NCBI GenBank assembly: GCA_947502765.1
Contig: CANNBA010000003.1
Location: 52,919-116,918 of the forward strand
Source of the DNA: BACL11 sp945865535
Lineage (GTDB): Bacteria; Bacteroidota; Bacteroidia; Flavobacteriales; BACL11
Length of the DNA: 64,000 nucleotides
Direction: 5' to 3'
Shown here: one piece after another, positions 41,863 to 52,169 of the stretch
How the letters are laid out: every line of letters starts with the position of its first letter
Position numbering within the stretch: position 1 is the stretch's first letter
Program-made: the position numbers and the translations under genes
The notes under the pieces: generated by a model
Database searches by the model: none
What the model was told of the DNA's origin: nothing
Seen by the model: only the letters and a program-made list of their open reading frames with translations

Positions 41863-44661
41863 ATGCCAAAAACACACAACAACACTACCGATAATATTGA
41901 GATTAGAGGGGCGAAAATACATAACCTCAAAAACATCTCAATTAAGATCCCAAAAAACAAATTAATTGTTATTTCTGGAGTCTCAGGAAGTGGAAAATCG
42001 TCATTAGCCTTTGACACTTTGTTTGCTGAAGGGCAAAGAAGATACATTGAAAGTCTGTCATCATACGCCCGGCAATTCCTTGGAAAATTACAAAAACCTG
42101 ATGTAGATGAAATACTTGGCATTTGTCCTGCAATTGCTATTGAACAAAAAACAACTACTAACAATCCAAGATCAACTATTGGTACATCAACTGAGATTTA
42201 TGACTACCTAAAATTGCTTTTTGCAAGAATAGGAAAAACATATTCACCAATATCAGCTAAAGAAGTGAAACGACATCAAGTTAGTGATGTTGTTGATTTT
42301 ATCACTCAACAAAAAGAAGGCACAACTATTGTAATCCTTGCAAAATACCCAAAAAAAGATACTGATATATTAACTACTCTAAACCAACAAGGGTTTTCTA
42401 GGATTTATTTTGATGGAGAAATTCATAAAATAAATACTCTAATAAACGAAAACATTAGTATTACTGAAAAAGAAATAGCAATTGTAATTGACAGAATCAT
42501 AATTGATCAAATTAATAATGAGAGTAGAATTGCTGACTCTGTGCAAACCGCTTTTTTTGAAGGACATGGAGAATGCTCTATACTAATTGAAAAGAGTATA
42601 ACAAACTTCTCAAATAAGTTTACACTTGACGAAATTATATTTGAAAATCCATCAGCTAACTTCTTTGCTTTTAACAATCCTTATGGCGCCTGTAAAGTAT
42701 GCGAAGGGTATGGTTCAATTTTAGGGATTGATCAAAAAAAAGTAATTCTGAATGAAAAATTATCTGTTTACCAAGGGGTAGTCGCCTGTTGGAGTGGAGA
42801 AAAAATAAGCGTATGGAAAGATAGATTTATTATACGTTCCGCCAAATATGATTTTCCAGTTCACAAAGCCTATAATGCTCTTTCAGAAGAAGAAAAAGAT
42901 TTGTTATGGAATGGAAAAGATAAATGCAAAGGAATTCATCATTTTTTTCAAAAACTAGAAAGCGATAAATACAAAATACAAAATAGAGTGCTTATTGCTA
43001 GATACAGAGGAAAAACGCACTGTACTGATTGTGGAGGAAGCAGATTAAGAAAAGATGCGCTTTATGTAAGAGTAGATGGCAAAAATATTGCTGAAATCAA
43101 CAAAATGAGTATTGCGATAGCAATAGAATTTTTTAATACCATCAAACTAAATGATACTGATAAAAAAATTGCAGACAGATTAATTTTAGAGATAAAAAGT
43201 AGACTATACTACCTAAATGAAGTAGGTTTGAGTTATTTAACCCTTGACAGAAAGTCAAATACTCTTTCAGGGGGTGAATCACAAAGAATTAATCTTGCCA
43301 CATCAATTGGAAGCTCACTTGTAGGAGCCATGTACATTCTAGACGAGCCAAGTATTGGATTACACTCTAAGGATACCGAAAGACTTATCAAAATATTAAA
43401 AGAGCTCAGAGATATCGGTAACACAGTAATTGTAGTAGAACATGATGAAGAAATAATGTGGGAGGCCGATCAAATAATTGATATCGGACCAGAGGCAGGG
43501 CTTAATGGTGGAGAAATAATTTATCAAGGGCTCTTAAAAGATATCTTTAAAGAAAAGAAAAGCTTAACTACTAAGTATTTATCAGGAAATTTACAAATTC
43601 CAATACCAAAAATAAGAAGAAAATTAAAGGATAAAATCTCATTAAAAGGAATAAATCAGCACAACTTAGAAGACATTAACATTAACATTCCTATTGGTGG
43701 CTTAACCCTCATAACTGGAATGAGTGGTTCAGGAAAATCAACACTTGTAAGAGATGTTTTAAAGCCGGCCATCAATAATTATTTTGGCCTCTATTCAAAG
43801 GAAAATAAAAATTATGAAAGCATAGATATCAGTGCCAAATCATTAAGTAAATTAGAATTTATTGATCAAGATCCAATAGGGAAATCCTCACGATCAAACC
43901 CATCAACATATATAAAAGTATATGATGATATTCGTAAGTTATTTGCAAGCCAACCACTAGCGGAACATAGAAAATATACGCCTGGTTTTTTCTCTTTTAA
44001 TGTTGATGGTGGCAGATGTGACAACTGCAAAGGTGAAGGAGAAACTATAGTTGAAATGCAATTTATGGCTGATGTGTATTTGGAGTGTGAGCAATGTAAA
44101 GGAAAAAGGTTCAAAGAAGAAATCTTAGAAATAAAATTTTCAGATAAAAATATTGCTGATATTTTAACCTTATCAGTTGATGAAGCAATTGAGTTTTTTA
44201 ATAGTAATAATCAACCAACAATCGCCAAAAGGATTCAACCTCTCAAAGATGTTGGGTTAGGCTATGTAAAGCTAGGGCAATCTTCTAATACCCTAAGTGG
44301 TGGAGAGGCCCAAAGAATTAAATTAGCTTTATTTCTAAGCAAAGGAAATACGCCAGATAAAACACTATTTATTTTTGACGAACCCACAACCGGCCTGCAT
44401 TTTCATGATATAAATAAGTTGCTAAATTCCTTTTATGCATTAATCGAAAAAGGACATTCCATTATTTGTATTGAACATAATATGGATGTAATAAAATGTG
44501 CTGATTGGATTATTGACTTAGGACCTGAAGGAGGAGATAAAGGAGGTAAAATAGTTTTTGAAGGCACTCCAGAGAATATGATTGAATCAAAAAAATCAAT
44601 TACTGGAGAATATCTAAAAAAGAAATTAACTAGCGGTAATCTAAATAATTTTGTAAAATAA
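41863..44661 (+). CDS. uvrA: Excinuclease ABC subunit A
   Basis: Damage-recognition ATPase of nucleotide excision repair. 932 residues from the ATG at 41863 (the TTG codon just before is in frame but not needed). Two ABC units: Walker A GVSGSGKSS and GMSGSGKST, signatures LSGGESQRI and LSGGEAQRI, Walker B YILDEPSIGLH and FIFDEPTTGLH. Zinc modules CKVCEGYG, CTDCGGSR, CDNCKGEGE and CEQCKGKRF are intact, as is the UvrB-binding insert. Its 3' end overlaps the convergent ruvX gene by 32 bp. Confidence 0.96.
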   Translation: MPKTHNNTTDNIEIRGAKIHNLKNISIKIPKNKLIVISGVSGSGKSSLAFDTLFAEGQRRYIESLSSYARQFLGKLQKPDVDEILGICPAIAIEQKTTTNNPRSTIGTSTEIYDYLKLLFARIGKTYSPISAKEVKRHQVSDVVDFITQQKEGTTIVILAKYPKKDTDILTTLNQQGFSRIYFDGEIHKINTLINENISITEKEIAIVIDRIIIDQINNESRIADSVQTAFFEGHGECSILIEKSITNFSNKFTLDEIIFENPSANFFAFNNPYGACKVCEGYGSILGIDQKKVILNEKLSVYQGVVACWSGEKISVWKDRFIIRSAKYDFPVHKAYNALSEEEKDLLWNGKDKCKGIHHFFQKLESDKYKIQNRVLIARYRGKTHCTDCGGSRLRKDALYVRVDGKNIAEINKMSIAIAIEFFNTIKLNDTDKKIADRLILEIKSRLYYLNEVGLSYLTLDRKSNTLSGGESQRINLATSIGSSLVGAMYILDEPSIGLHSKDTERLIKILKELRDIGNTVIVVEHDEEIMWEADQIIDIGPEAGLNGGEIIYQGLLKDIFKEKKSLTTKYLSGNLQIPIPKIRRKLKDKISLKGINQHNLEDININIPIGGLTLITGMSGSGKSTLVRDVLKPAINNYFGLYSKENKNYESIDISAKSLSKLEFIDQDPIGKSSRSNPSTYIKVYDDIRKLFASQPLAEHRKYTPGFFSFNVDGGRCDNCKGEGETIVEMQFMADVYLECEQCKGKRFKEEILEIKFSDKNIADILTLSVDEAIEFFNSNNQPTIAKRIQPLKDVGLGYVKLGQSSNTLSGGEAQRIKLALFLSKGNTPDKTLFIFDEPTTGLHFHDINKLLNSFYALIEKGHSIICIEHNMDVIKCADWIIDLGPEGGDKGGKIVFEGTPENMIESKKSITGEYLKKKLTSGNLNNFVK

Positions 44662-45040
44662 TAGTTGCACTCAGCTTATCAACTAGGGCTTTATTTTGCC
44701 TTGATTTCTTTTTAACTCCACTAGCTAATATACTTTGCTTAGCAATTTTAGAAGTAAATCTTTCATCAATTTGATGAACAAGAGTTGTTGGATATAATTT
44801 TTGCAATCGTTTTACAAAACCACTTACATGTGCTGTACTATCAGTGTTTGTGCCATCCAAATTTTTAGGATCGCCCACTACAAAGCAATCAATATCTTCT
44901 TTGAGTACAATATCAGCAATAAAATCATCAAGGGTATGAGTGGCAACAGTAGTTAATCCTGTAGCTATAATTTGCAGAGCATCCGTAATTGCAATACCTG
45001 TGCGCTTTGTACCATAATCAATACCGAGCGCTTTGCCCAT
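44630..45040 (-). CDS. ruvX: Putative pre-16S rRNA nuclease / Holliday-junction resolvase RuvX (YqgF)
   Basis: 136 residues, RNase H fold: LGIDYGTKRTGIAITD (first Asp), FVVGDPKNLDGTNTDST, and VHQIDERFTSK with the last Asp/Glu site. Family members mature the 5' end of 16S rRNA and were first called resolvases. It follows the C25 protease gene with a 1-bp overlap (TAATG type) and its last 32 bp overlap the end of uvrA. Confidence 0.93.
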   Translation of the reverse strand: MGKALGIDYGTKRTGIAITDALQIIATGLTTVATHTLDDFIADIVLKEDIDCFVVGDPKNLDGTNTDSTAHVSGFVKRLQKLYPTTLVHQIDERFTSKIAKQSILASGVKKKSRQNKALVDKLSATIILQNYLDYR

Positions 45041-48000
45041 TACTGCTTTACAATTTGATAAGTAATTGCCTCAGGCATTACTTTTATAGTGTAAGTTCCT
45101 GCTGAATATTCTGTCAAGTTTACAACAGTTTTTACTGACTGATTATTTAAAGATGAAATCCGCTTACCATTAGTGTCAAACACTTCTACAGTATGATTCT
45201 TAGCATCATTAAAAGTTAAGTTAAAACTACCCATAGTAGGGTTTGGAAAAAGTTCAAAATTAAAATTAGCCTCATCAATATTTGTTGTTTGACCTAAATC
45301 AATTGGAGGAAAAACAATATAATCTAACCAAGCACAATCCTCACCATAATACACGCTTCCATCTTTATCATATTCCCACTCAAAATTATGAGTCCCCACT
45401 GTTACTGGGAAAGAAGCAAAACTCCAAGAATTATCAATACCTGACCACTCTCCTTGTTTGTTCCCATCAATATAGAATTGCAAAAAGTCATATTGTTCAG
45501 AAGAAACAAATTTATAAAATGAAATATCACCCGGAGCTGTTACATCTACATTGATCTCAAGGTTTGAAACCAAACCATCAGGTAATCCAGCTCCTGATTT
45601 TGTAGAGTTACTGCCTTCATAAACATTTACATTATCTATAGTCCATGGGTAATCAATATCATTTATCCAAGCATATTGTGTAAAATCACCCGTTTCGTAA
45701 TCCTCATCAATAATTCCTATAACTTGACTAAAAGTATTATTGTAAGAATAAAAACCATATGTTAGATCAAATGGAAACTCAGCAAATGTGCCCACTGGAG
45801 TGTTTGGATTAATTGTGATGTTAAAAGTAGTAGCCTGTTGTCCATTCACAGCCAAAGAAGCAACATTTGATGTTGTAGAATTAACTGTAACATAAGAAGA
45901 TAAGCATCCTAAAGTAGCTATTAAACTAGCTATATCAGCATGACCTGTATTTGTTACATCAACAACTAAATCTAAAGTTTCGCCTGCATCCAAAACACCA
46001 TTCCCATTGCCCAATACGGCATCAGCAACTGTAAAATTAGTATGATCTAATACTGGAGCATTTAGTAATACGTTTACCGTTGAAGTCCAAGTGTTTCCTA
46101 AATTATCAGATATGGTCAATGTGAAAGTAGTAATATGCTGATCAGGAACAAAAGAAGCAACTTGAAAACTAAAAGGAGTTGGTATTGAAACAACCTGTGA
46201 GGTATTAATTAATGGTATATTTACACTAGTATTAATTAATGTCACATAAGGATCTGTAGTAGTTATTACTACACTAACACTGGTTGCGTTAACCGAGCCT
46301 ACATTATGCAAATTAACCATCATATCAATAAGTTCATTATAATCAACAAGTGAGTTATTATTTCCTGCCATATCATTAATAACACTAGAAGAATAAATTA
46401 CATACGGTCCATTAGGAGAAATAATTTGGACTGTACCTTCATAGGGTTGTTTGAATTGTTTGGTAATTACAATATCAGCAACTCCAACATTAGAAATCGC
46501 AGGGAAAGTTAAGTTTACTATTCCTGTAGCATCAGCAAGCTGTGCATCAAAAAGAACTCCATTCATTGATATTGCAACATAAGCATTTTCCTCAGTTGTA
46601 ACTGTAAAAGTAGTGGTGCCTACTGGAGTTGCAGCACCATGAGATGCAATAAGTAAAGTGGGTACACCAATATATGGCATTAAAGAGGGGTCTCCCATTA
46701 AATGATAAATTTCCCAATAATACTGCTCGGAACCACCAGCTTGAGTAACTGCTAAATTTCCTGAATGCAACATTTGTCCGGTTGTAATAAACCAATCATC
46801 TTGCTGCTCTCCATTCTCGTGCATCAAACAATCATAGACTGCCAAACCAGTTCCGGCATAGGTAGGATTAGCAGAAATACTGCCATTACCAACAGCCCAC
46901 CAAAAATCTTCATTCCAATAAGTATTATTTGAACCTCCAATATATGCTACAGCCCCTTTATTACTTGCTCTTAAAATTGCTTCACCAAAACACACTGCCA
47001 CATCAAATTTATTGGATTGGCAACAATTTCCTATCATTACACCATATTGATCAAAATTTTGTAACCCACTAATATCAGATGTTTCAAAAGAAGGATCAGA
47101 CCAGCCCGAACTACCACAATGTGCCGAATAATTTGCAAAACCTACTCCAGCACTCACATCTGCAATAATAGCAGCTGAAGCTTGTGGCATATCAGAGGTA
47201 ATTGGAGTTCCTGAACCATATAAATAATTATGAATAGTTAATCCATGTGCTGCATTAAAATAATTATCTGTTCCATAATTTATTTGACCATTACCATAAG
47301 TTGGCGCCATAGAAGCATCCACTCCTGCTACCAAAACTACCTCATCTAAAAAAGAAGGATCAGTAAAAGTATATTGCTCGTGGGTTAGTGTTTTCTGTAC
47401 TTGAACTTGAACCTGTTCAGGAATAGTTGCTGAAAACCTCCCATAATACATCTCTGGATAAAAATCGCCACCACCATCAAATTCACAATAATACATATCG
47501 GAAAGATGCGAACCATTATCAAATGATGGGACCTGTCCATCATCTCCTACAATTAACAAATAAGTTGGAGCAGGATCACTAGGCGTAGCATTGTCATACA
47601 TATTTTTAATAAATGCATGTATTGAAGTAGTTGTATTTCCTACTAAGGGGTCATTCGTATATCCCTGAACCACCATAAATCCCTTGCGAGTTTTCCAATC
47701 TACTAAAGGCTGTATAGCTGCTTGAAAAGCAGGATCAGCAATAATCACGTATTTCACTGGATAAGTTGTAATGACATCCTTTTGTTGTGAAGGTATGTAA
47801 TTAATACATGTTTTAAATAAATGGTTAAATTCTGCAGAATAGTATTTTTGTTGGTTTGTTTTATGACCTTCAAGATCAATATTCTTAAAAGTAATTTTCA
47901 CCTCTAATTTTGTAATAACTTTTAACTCATTAGTAGTAGGATTGTATTGAAAAGGAGCTACTGAAAGTCTTGCTAACTGTTGCCCTCTCATTTTGCCTAA

Positions 48001-48480
48001 AAGTTCAGTGGTTACTATATCTGTATCATAAAAACCATCATTACTATAATATGCTTTATTAAAATAAAATGGTGCATCCTCAGCATTCTCTCCTTTTGAG
48101 ATTGATGGTTGAGATGGAAAAACTAAATTATCAATCCCATAATCTGACAAAGAAATGATTTGCTCTTCTTTATTCAAAATCTTTATTGCAACAGTGGCAC
48201 CAAAAGGAATATTAATCAACTCTTCCAAAACTGGTAATTCAGCATTTCCTTTTTTAGCATTTTCACCATAGCCACTAACGATTAATTTAACAAATTCGTT
48301 AGCATCTTTTTTCACTCTCAATGTATTAATCTCTGATAAGTGATTTACAAAAGTAAATTCAGATAATGATTTTGAGGTAATTACAAACTGATTGGAGGTT
48401 TCAGTTAACTTTATAACTTGTGCATTTACTGAGATAGATAATAAAGTAATGAACGCAAATACTAATTTTGATAATTTCAT
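45040..48480 (-). CDS. Gingipain-like C25 cysteine protease with T9SS sorting domain
   Basis: 1146 residues. Signal peptide 1-20, a C25 pro-domain to about 230, then the caspase-like catalytic domain (about 240-620): YVIIADPAF, YLLIVGDDGQVPSF, catalytic H454 in YSAHCGSSGWSDPSF and catalytic C487 in IGNCCQSNKFD followed by CFGEAILRASNKGAVAYIGGS. Two or three Ig-like/CARDB-like beta domains follow (640-930), then a cleaved-adhesin-type lectin-like domain (about 935-1075, WTIDNVNVYEG... DYDFLQFYIDG region) and a type A sorting domain (ELFPNPTMGSFNLTF). It should be a surface or secreted protease; cleavage specificity is unknown. PorU, the T9SS sortase, is also C25, but the ordinary sorting domain and gingipain-like layout favour cargo. 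Confidence 0.88.
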   Translation of the reverse strand: MKLSKLVFAFITLLSISVNAQVIKLTETSNQFVITSKSLSEFTFVNHLSEINTLRVKKDANEFVKLIVSGYGENAKKGNAELPVLEELINIPFGATVAIKILNKEEQIISLSDYGIDNLVFPSQPSISKGENAEDAPFYFNKAYYSNDGFYDTDIVTTELLGKMRGQQLARLSVAPFQYNPTTNELKVITKLEVKITFKNIDLEGHKTNQQKYYSAEFNHLFKTCINYIPSQQKDVITTYPVKYVIIADPAFQAAIQPLVDWKTRKGFMVVQGYTNDPLVGNTTTSIHAFIKNMYDNATPSDPAPTYLLIVGDDGQVPSFDNGSHLSDMYYCEFDGGGDFYPEMYYGRFSATIPEQVQVQVQKTLTHEQYTFTDPSFLDEVVLVAGVDASMAPTYGNGQINYGTDNYFNAAHGLTIHNYLYGSGTPITSDMPQASAAIIADVSAGVGFANYSAHCGSSGWSDPSFETSDISGLQNFDQYGVMIGNCCQSNKFDVAVCFGEAILRASNKGAVAYIGGSNNTYWNEDFWWAVGNGSISANPTYAGTGLAVYDCLMHENGEQQDDWFITTGQMLHSGNLAVTQAGGSEQYYWEIYHLMGDPSLMPYIGVPTLLIASHGAATPVGTTTFTVTTEENAYVAISMNGVLFDAQLADATGIVNLTFPAISNVGVADIVITKQFKQPYEGTVQIISPNGPYVIYSSSVINDMAGNNNSLVDYNELIDMMVNLHNVGSVNATSVSVVITTTDPYVTLINTSVNIPLINTSQVVSIPTPFSFQVASFVPDQHITTFTLTISDNLGNTWTSTVNVLLNAPVLDHTNFTVADAVLGNGNGVLDAGETLDLVVDVTNTGHADIASLIATLGCLSSYVTVNSTTSNVASLAVNGQQATTFNITINPNTPVGTFAEFPFDLTYGFYSYNNTFSQVIGIIDEDYETGDFTQYAWINDIDYPWTIDNVNVYEGSNSTKSGAGLPDGLVSNLEINVDVTAPGDISFYKFVSSEQYDFLQFYIDGNKQGEWSGIDNSWSFASFPVTVGTHNFEWEYDKDGSVYYGEDCAWLDYIVFPPIDLGQTTNIDEANFNFELFPNPTMGSFNLTFNDAKNHTVEVFDTNGKRISSLNNQSVKTVVNLTEYSAGTYTIKVMPEAITYQIVKQ

Positions 48481-48499
48481 AATAAGTTTTTATTTACTA

Positions 48500-48531
48500 C
48501 AAAAGTAGACTAATTATTTCTTACATCACAA
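48500..48531 (-). promoter_or_regulatory. Promoter for the C25 protease-ruvX unit
   Basis: On the minus strand TTG (48531-48529), a 21-nt spacer and TACTTTTG (48507-48500), 19 nt before the ATG at 48480. Confidence 0.6.
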
Positions 48532-48727
48532 CTTTCATTATAAAAATCTTATCCATTCAAAATGTTGTTATATCTCTTTTTATCCAATTCTTATTTCACT
48601 TTAAGTTCTAAATCAAGAACATACAATTTCTAGTAATTTTTATTGTATAAAACCAATCAGAATCTAATTAACAAACAATTGCATTTTTGTTGAATTTTAT
48701 TTCATTTTATCCACAATATATTGAAAT

Positions 48728-48735
48728 TAGTTTTG
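48728..48735 (+). promoter_or_regulatory. -7 box TAGTTTTG for the TonB receptor-DUF4249 unit
   Basis: TAnnTTTG match 30 nt before the TTG start at 48766. The rest of the 285-bp divergent region (48481-48765) is AT-rich; I see no ORF, RNA gene or repeat in it. Confidence 0.4.
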
Positions 48736-48765
48736 TTTTTTTGCATACACTTTTAAAAATCTATT

Positions 48766-51141
48766 TTGAACTCCTCTTATTTTAAAAACACAACAAAATC
48801 TACTCTAGTAATAGCTTTCTTATTGTATTCATTTAGTGCTATTGCACAGAATCAATATACTATTAGTGGCTATGTTCAAGATAATGAATCAGGCGAAAAC
48901 CTAATAGGTGTTTCTATTTATGATCAGAAAACATATAAAGGTACTGCCAGCAATCAATATGGATTCTATTCTCTAACTATGGAAGAAGGAAATTATATGA
49001 TTATGTACTCATTCATAGGATATAAGACTATTACTAAAAACATTACTTTTAATAAAGATCTCCGATTAAATGTAGGATTAAATAATGATGCTATTCTAAC
49101 AGAAGAAGTAATTGTAACGGGTGAAAGATTAGATAAAAATGTAAGCAGTTCTGATATGAGCCAAGCCAAACTAGAAGTTGAAAATATCAAACAACTACCT
49201 GTAATTTTTGGAGAGGTTGATATTTTAAAATCAGCACAACTTTTACCTGGAATTCAATCAGGTGGAGAAGGAAATTCAGGCCTATATGTAAGAGGTGGTG
49301 GTCCTGACCAAAACTTGATATTACTTGATGAAGCAGTAGTGTATAATGCTGCCCATCTTTTTGGCTTTTTCTCGGTATTTAATGCAGATGCTATTAAAGA
49401 TATCAACATCATTAAAGGAGGTATGCCTGCAGAATATGGAGGAAGACTTTCTTCCGTTTTAGACATTACTATGAAGGATGGTAATAATAAAAAATATGAA
49501 GTTGATGGCGGTATTGGTTTGCTTTCCTCACGCTTAACTATTCAAGGACCGATTCAAAAAGAAAAAAGTTCTTTTATTGTTTCTGGAAGAAGAACTTATA
49601 TAGATGTGCTATCAAAACCATTTATACCTAAGGATAGTCCATCTTATGGTTCAGGATATTATTTTTACGATTTAACAACCAAAGTAAATTACAGAATATC
49701 TGATAAGGATCGTTTGTATTTAAGTGGATATTTTGGGAGAGATGTTTTTAACTTTGCTAATACCGATAACGGTATTGGAATAAAAATCCCATGGGGAAAT
49801 GCTACTACTTCATTAAGATGGAATCATTTATTTACTGATAAATTATTTATGAACACATCACTTATATTCTCAGATTTTCGCTTTGAATTTAATATTGCTC
49901 AAAGTGAATTTGAACTAAAAATATTCTCAGGAATTAATGATTGGAATACTAAGGTTGATTTTTTGTATCAACCCAACCAAAGACACACTGTAAAATTCGG
50001 AACCAATTATATTTATCATGAATTCAGCCCAGGTAATGCTTCCGGAAAATCAGGTGATGTAGTTTTTGAACCGGATCAAATATTTAAACAGTATTCCAAT
50101 GAGGGGGCTTTGTATTTATCAGATGATTTTGAAGTTTCGGATGTATTAAAAATACATGCAGGATTAAGATATTCTTCTTTTCAACATAGCGGATATATCA
50201 GTTTCCGTGACTATATAAAAAATGATTTTACTAGAAGTGATGATAATTACAGGCATATCGAGCCTAGATTATCATTTAGATATCAATTAACACCTACAAG
50301 TTCTATTAAAGGTGCTTATACTCAAAACTACCAGTACATTCATTTAGCATCTACTTCAAGTGTAACTTTACCAACAGATCTTTGGATTCCAAGTTCTGCA
50401 GGTATAGAGCCAAAATTTGCCGATCAATATGCAATAGGTTATTTTAAAAATCTAAATGATAATATGTACGAAACTTCTATTGAGGCCTATTATAAAGAAA
50501 TGACCAATCTCATTGAGTACAAAGAAGGGGTTTTGCCAGAGGATAATACCAATACAAGTAGTGATGATGCTTTTGCTTTTGGCAATGGTGATTCTTACGG
50601 AATTGAATTATTACTTAAAAAGAACAAAGGAAAAACAACTGGCTGGATTGGTTACACCCTTTCCAAAACAACATTATTCTTTGATGATGTAAATAATGGA
50701 GATCCTTTCCCTGCTAAATACGATAGAAGGCATGATCTAGAGATAACCGCTACACATAAACTATCTGATAAATGGAGCTTTAGCAGTGTTTTTGTTTATG
50801 GGACGGGCAATGCAATTACACTTCCTAATGAAAGATATGCAATAGGAGAAAATATTTATACCGAATTTACTTCTAGAAATGGATTTAGAATGGACCCTTA
50901 TCACAGGCTTGATATAAGTGCTACATATACCCCTCAAAAGAAGAAAAAATTCCAATCTTCATGGAACTTCTCAATCTATAATGTTTATAGCAGAAAGAAT
51001 CCTTATTTTATTTATTTTGCATTAGAAGCACCAGAAGGAGTTGAAGATGGGAGTTTTGTAGAAGGTAATGTAACTCCAAAAGCCTATCAAGTTTCCATAT
51101 TCCCAATTTTACCATCTGTTACCTGGAACTTTAATTTTTAA
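48766..51141 (+). CDS. TonB-dependent receptor paired with a DUF4249 lipoprotein (TTG start)
   Basis: 791 residues. The start is TTG at 48766 because an in-frame stop lies at 48754-48756 and no ATG precedes the signal peptide (to SAIAQ, about 27). Then a carboxypeptidase-regulatory-like domain (30-115, GENLIGVSIYDQKTYKGTASNQYG), a plug (about 135-235, QLLPGIQSGGEGNSGLYVRGGG and MPAEYGGRLSSVLDI) and a barrel. The GGG-DQNLILLDEA plug is typical of receptors linked to DUF4249 lipoproteins, which follow 3 bp downstream. No substrate is known for these pairs. The TonB box cannot be seen with confidence. Confidence 0.88.
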   Translation: MNSSYFKNTTKSTLVIAFLLYSFSAIAQNQYTISGYVQDNESGENLIGVSIYDQKTYKGTASNQYGFYSLTMEEGNYMIMYSFIGYKTITKNITFNKDLRLNVGLNNDAILTEEVIVTGERLDKNVSSSDMSQAKLEVENIKQLPVIFGEVDILKSAQLLPGIQSGGEGNSGLYVRGGGPDQNLILLDEAVVYNAAHLFGFFSVFNADAIKDINIIKGGMPAEYGGRLSSVLDITMKDGNNKKYEVDGGIGLLSSRLTIQGPIQKEKSSFIVSGRRTYIDVLSKPFIPKDSPSYGSGYYFYDLTTKVNYRISDKDRLYLSGYFGRDVFNFANTDNGIGIKIPWGNATTSLRWNHLFTDKLFMNTSLIFSDFRFEFNIAQSEFELKIFSGINDWNTKVDFLYQPNQRHTVKFGTNYIYHEFSPGNASGKSGDVVFEPDQIFKQYSNEGALYLSDDFEVSDVLKIHAGLRYSSFQHSGYISFRDYIKNDFTRSDDNYRHIEPRLSFRYQLTPTSSIKGAYTQNYQYIHLASTSSVTLPTDLWIPSSAGIEPKFADQYAIGYFKNLNDNMYETSIEAYYKEMTNLIEYKEGVLPEDNTNTSSDDAFAFGNGDSYGIELLLKKNKGKTTGWIGYTLSKTTLFFDDVNNGDPFPAKYDRRHDLEITATHKLSDKWSFSSVFVYGTGNAITLPNERYAIGENIYTEFTSRNGFRMDPYHRLDISATYTPQKKKKFQSSWNFSIYNVYSRKNPYFIYFALEAPEGVEDGSFVEGNVTPKAYQVSIFPILPSVTWNFNF

Positions 51142-51144
51142 ATT

Positions 51145-52158
51145 ATGAAAAACTATTTAATGATCTTTTTTAGTTTGATTCTTTTTTCCTGTCAAGAAGA
51201 GATAACACTAGACTTACCTCAATCAGCAAGCAAACTTGTTGTAGAAGGCTATATTGAACCTGGATTTCCACCTTATGTCATTTTAACAAAGAACCAGGGA
51301 TATTTTGATCCGATTGACCCTAATACTTATAATGATTTATTTGTAACTGATGCTGACTCAGTTATAGTTTGGTACTATAATGATAGTGGAGAAAAAGAAA
51401 TAAGAATTTTAGAAATAATAGATGAGCTAGATACTTTGATACCTATTTATACCGATAAAAGCTATTTTGATAATCCTAATGCATATGAATTTAGTAAAGC
51501 AGAAAGAACATACTATTTAGAAATTAAGTGGAATAATCAAAGAATTACAGCAGAAACATTCATTCCTAAAGCAACACCATTAGATTCTCTTTGGGTGGAG
51601 CAAAGTGAAACAGCTGATTCAACTTATAAATGTGATATAAGAGCTGTATATTCTGATCCAGCTGATCAGCAAAATAATATATTGGTTAAAAGCAAAAGAT
51701 TGCAGCACTACACATTTAATGAAGATAGTTGTAAGAGTAAAAACAGAACAGATTTTCCATTACAATTGGTAGATGCTGGAAGCGATATTTTAATTAATGG
51801 AGAATCCTTTGAGACCTACTTTCCAAGACCTGGAGATAATGGAGGATTTCCTAATGGGAAGTACAATGCTTATCATACTAGAGAATGTAAAGATGGTACT
51901 ATTTTAGAGCGTGATAAAGACATTGTATTAATCAAGTTTTGTCAGATAGATGAGCCATCTCTTAAGTTCTGGAGAGGCTTAGTTAGGCAAGCAGGTACAA
52001 ATGGAAATCCATTTGCCGAACCTGCAAATTTAGTAAGTAATATCAATGGAGGATTAGGCGTTTGGACAGGATATAGCCCAGTATATTACTTAGTGCCTAT
52101 TGTAAAAGACACTACTATTTTTGAGCAATATACTCCAAAAATTGAAGATATATTTTAA
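51145..52158 (+). CDS. DUF4249 lipoprotein, partner of the upstream TonB receptor
   Basis: 337 residues. Lipobox ILFSC (C16), then QEEITLDLPQSASKLVVEGYIEPGFPPYVILTKN, the standard start of DUF4249 (cited by its core KLVVEGYIEPG). A beta-rich domain with TYYLEIKWNNQRITAETFIP and a late CKDGTILERDKD segment follow. By analogy with SusD it probably caps the receptor and helps capture an extracellular ligand, but the ligand is unknown. 3 bp after the receptor gene and 11 bp before trxB. Confidence 0.87.
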   Translation: MKNYLMIFFSLILFSCQEEITLDLPQSASKLVVEGYIEPGFPPYVILTKNQGYFDPIDPNTYNDLFVTDADSVIVWYYNDSGEKEIRILEIIDELDTLIPIYTDKSYFDNPNAYEFSKAERTYYLEIKWNNQRITAETFIPKATPLDSLWVEQSETADSTYKCDIRAVYSDPADQQNNILVKSKRLQHYTFNEDSCKSKNRTDFPLQLVDAGSDILINGESFETYFPRPGDNGGFPNGKYNAYHTRECKDGTILERDKDIVLIKFCQIDEPSLKFWRGLVRQAGTNGNPFAEPANLVSNINGGLGVWTGYSPVYYLVPIVKDTTIFEQYTPKIEDIF

Positions 52159-52169
52159 TTTTACAAAAA

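Noticed and set aside
48481..48765. Possible RNA gene or small ORF in the longest intergenic gap
   Set aside because: It is AT-rich, with promoter boxes at both ends and no stable hairpin or ORF.
48766..52158. SusC/SusD polysaccharide locus
   Set aside because: The partner is a DUF4249 lipoprotein, not SusD, and no glycoside hydrolase is adjacent.
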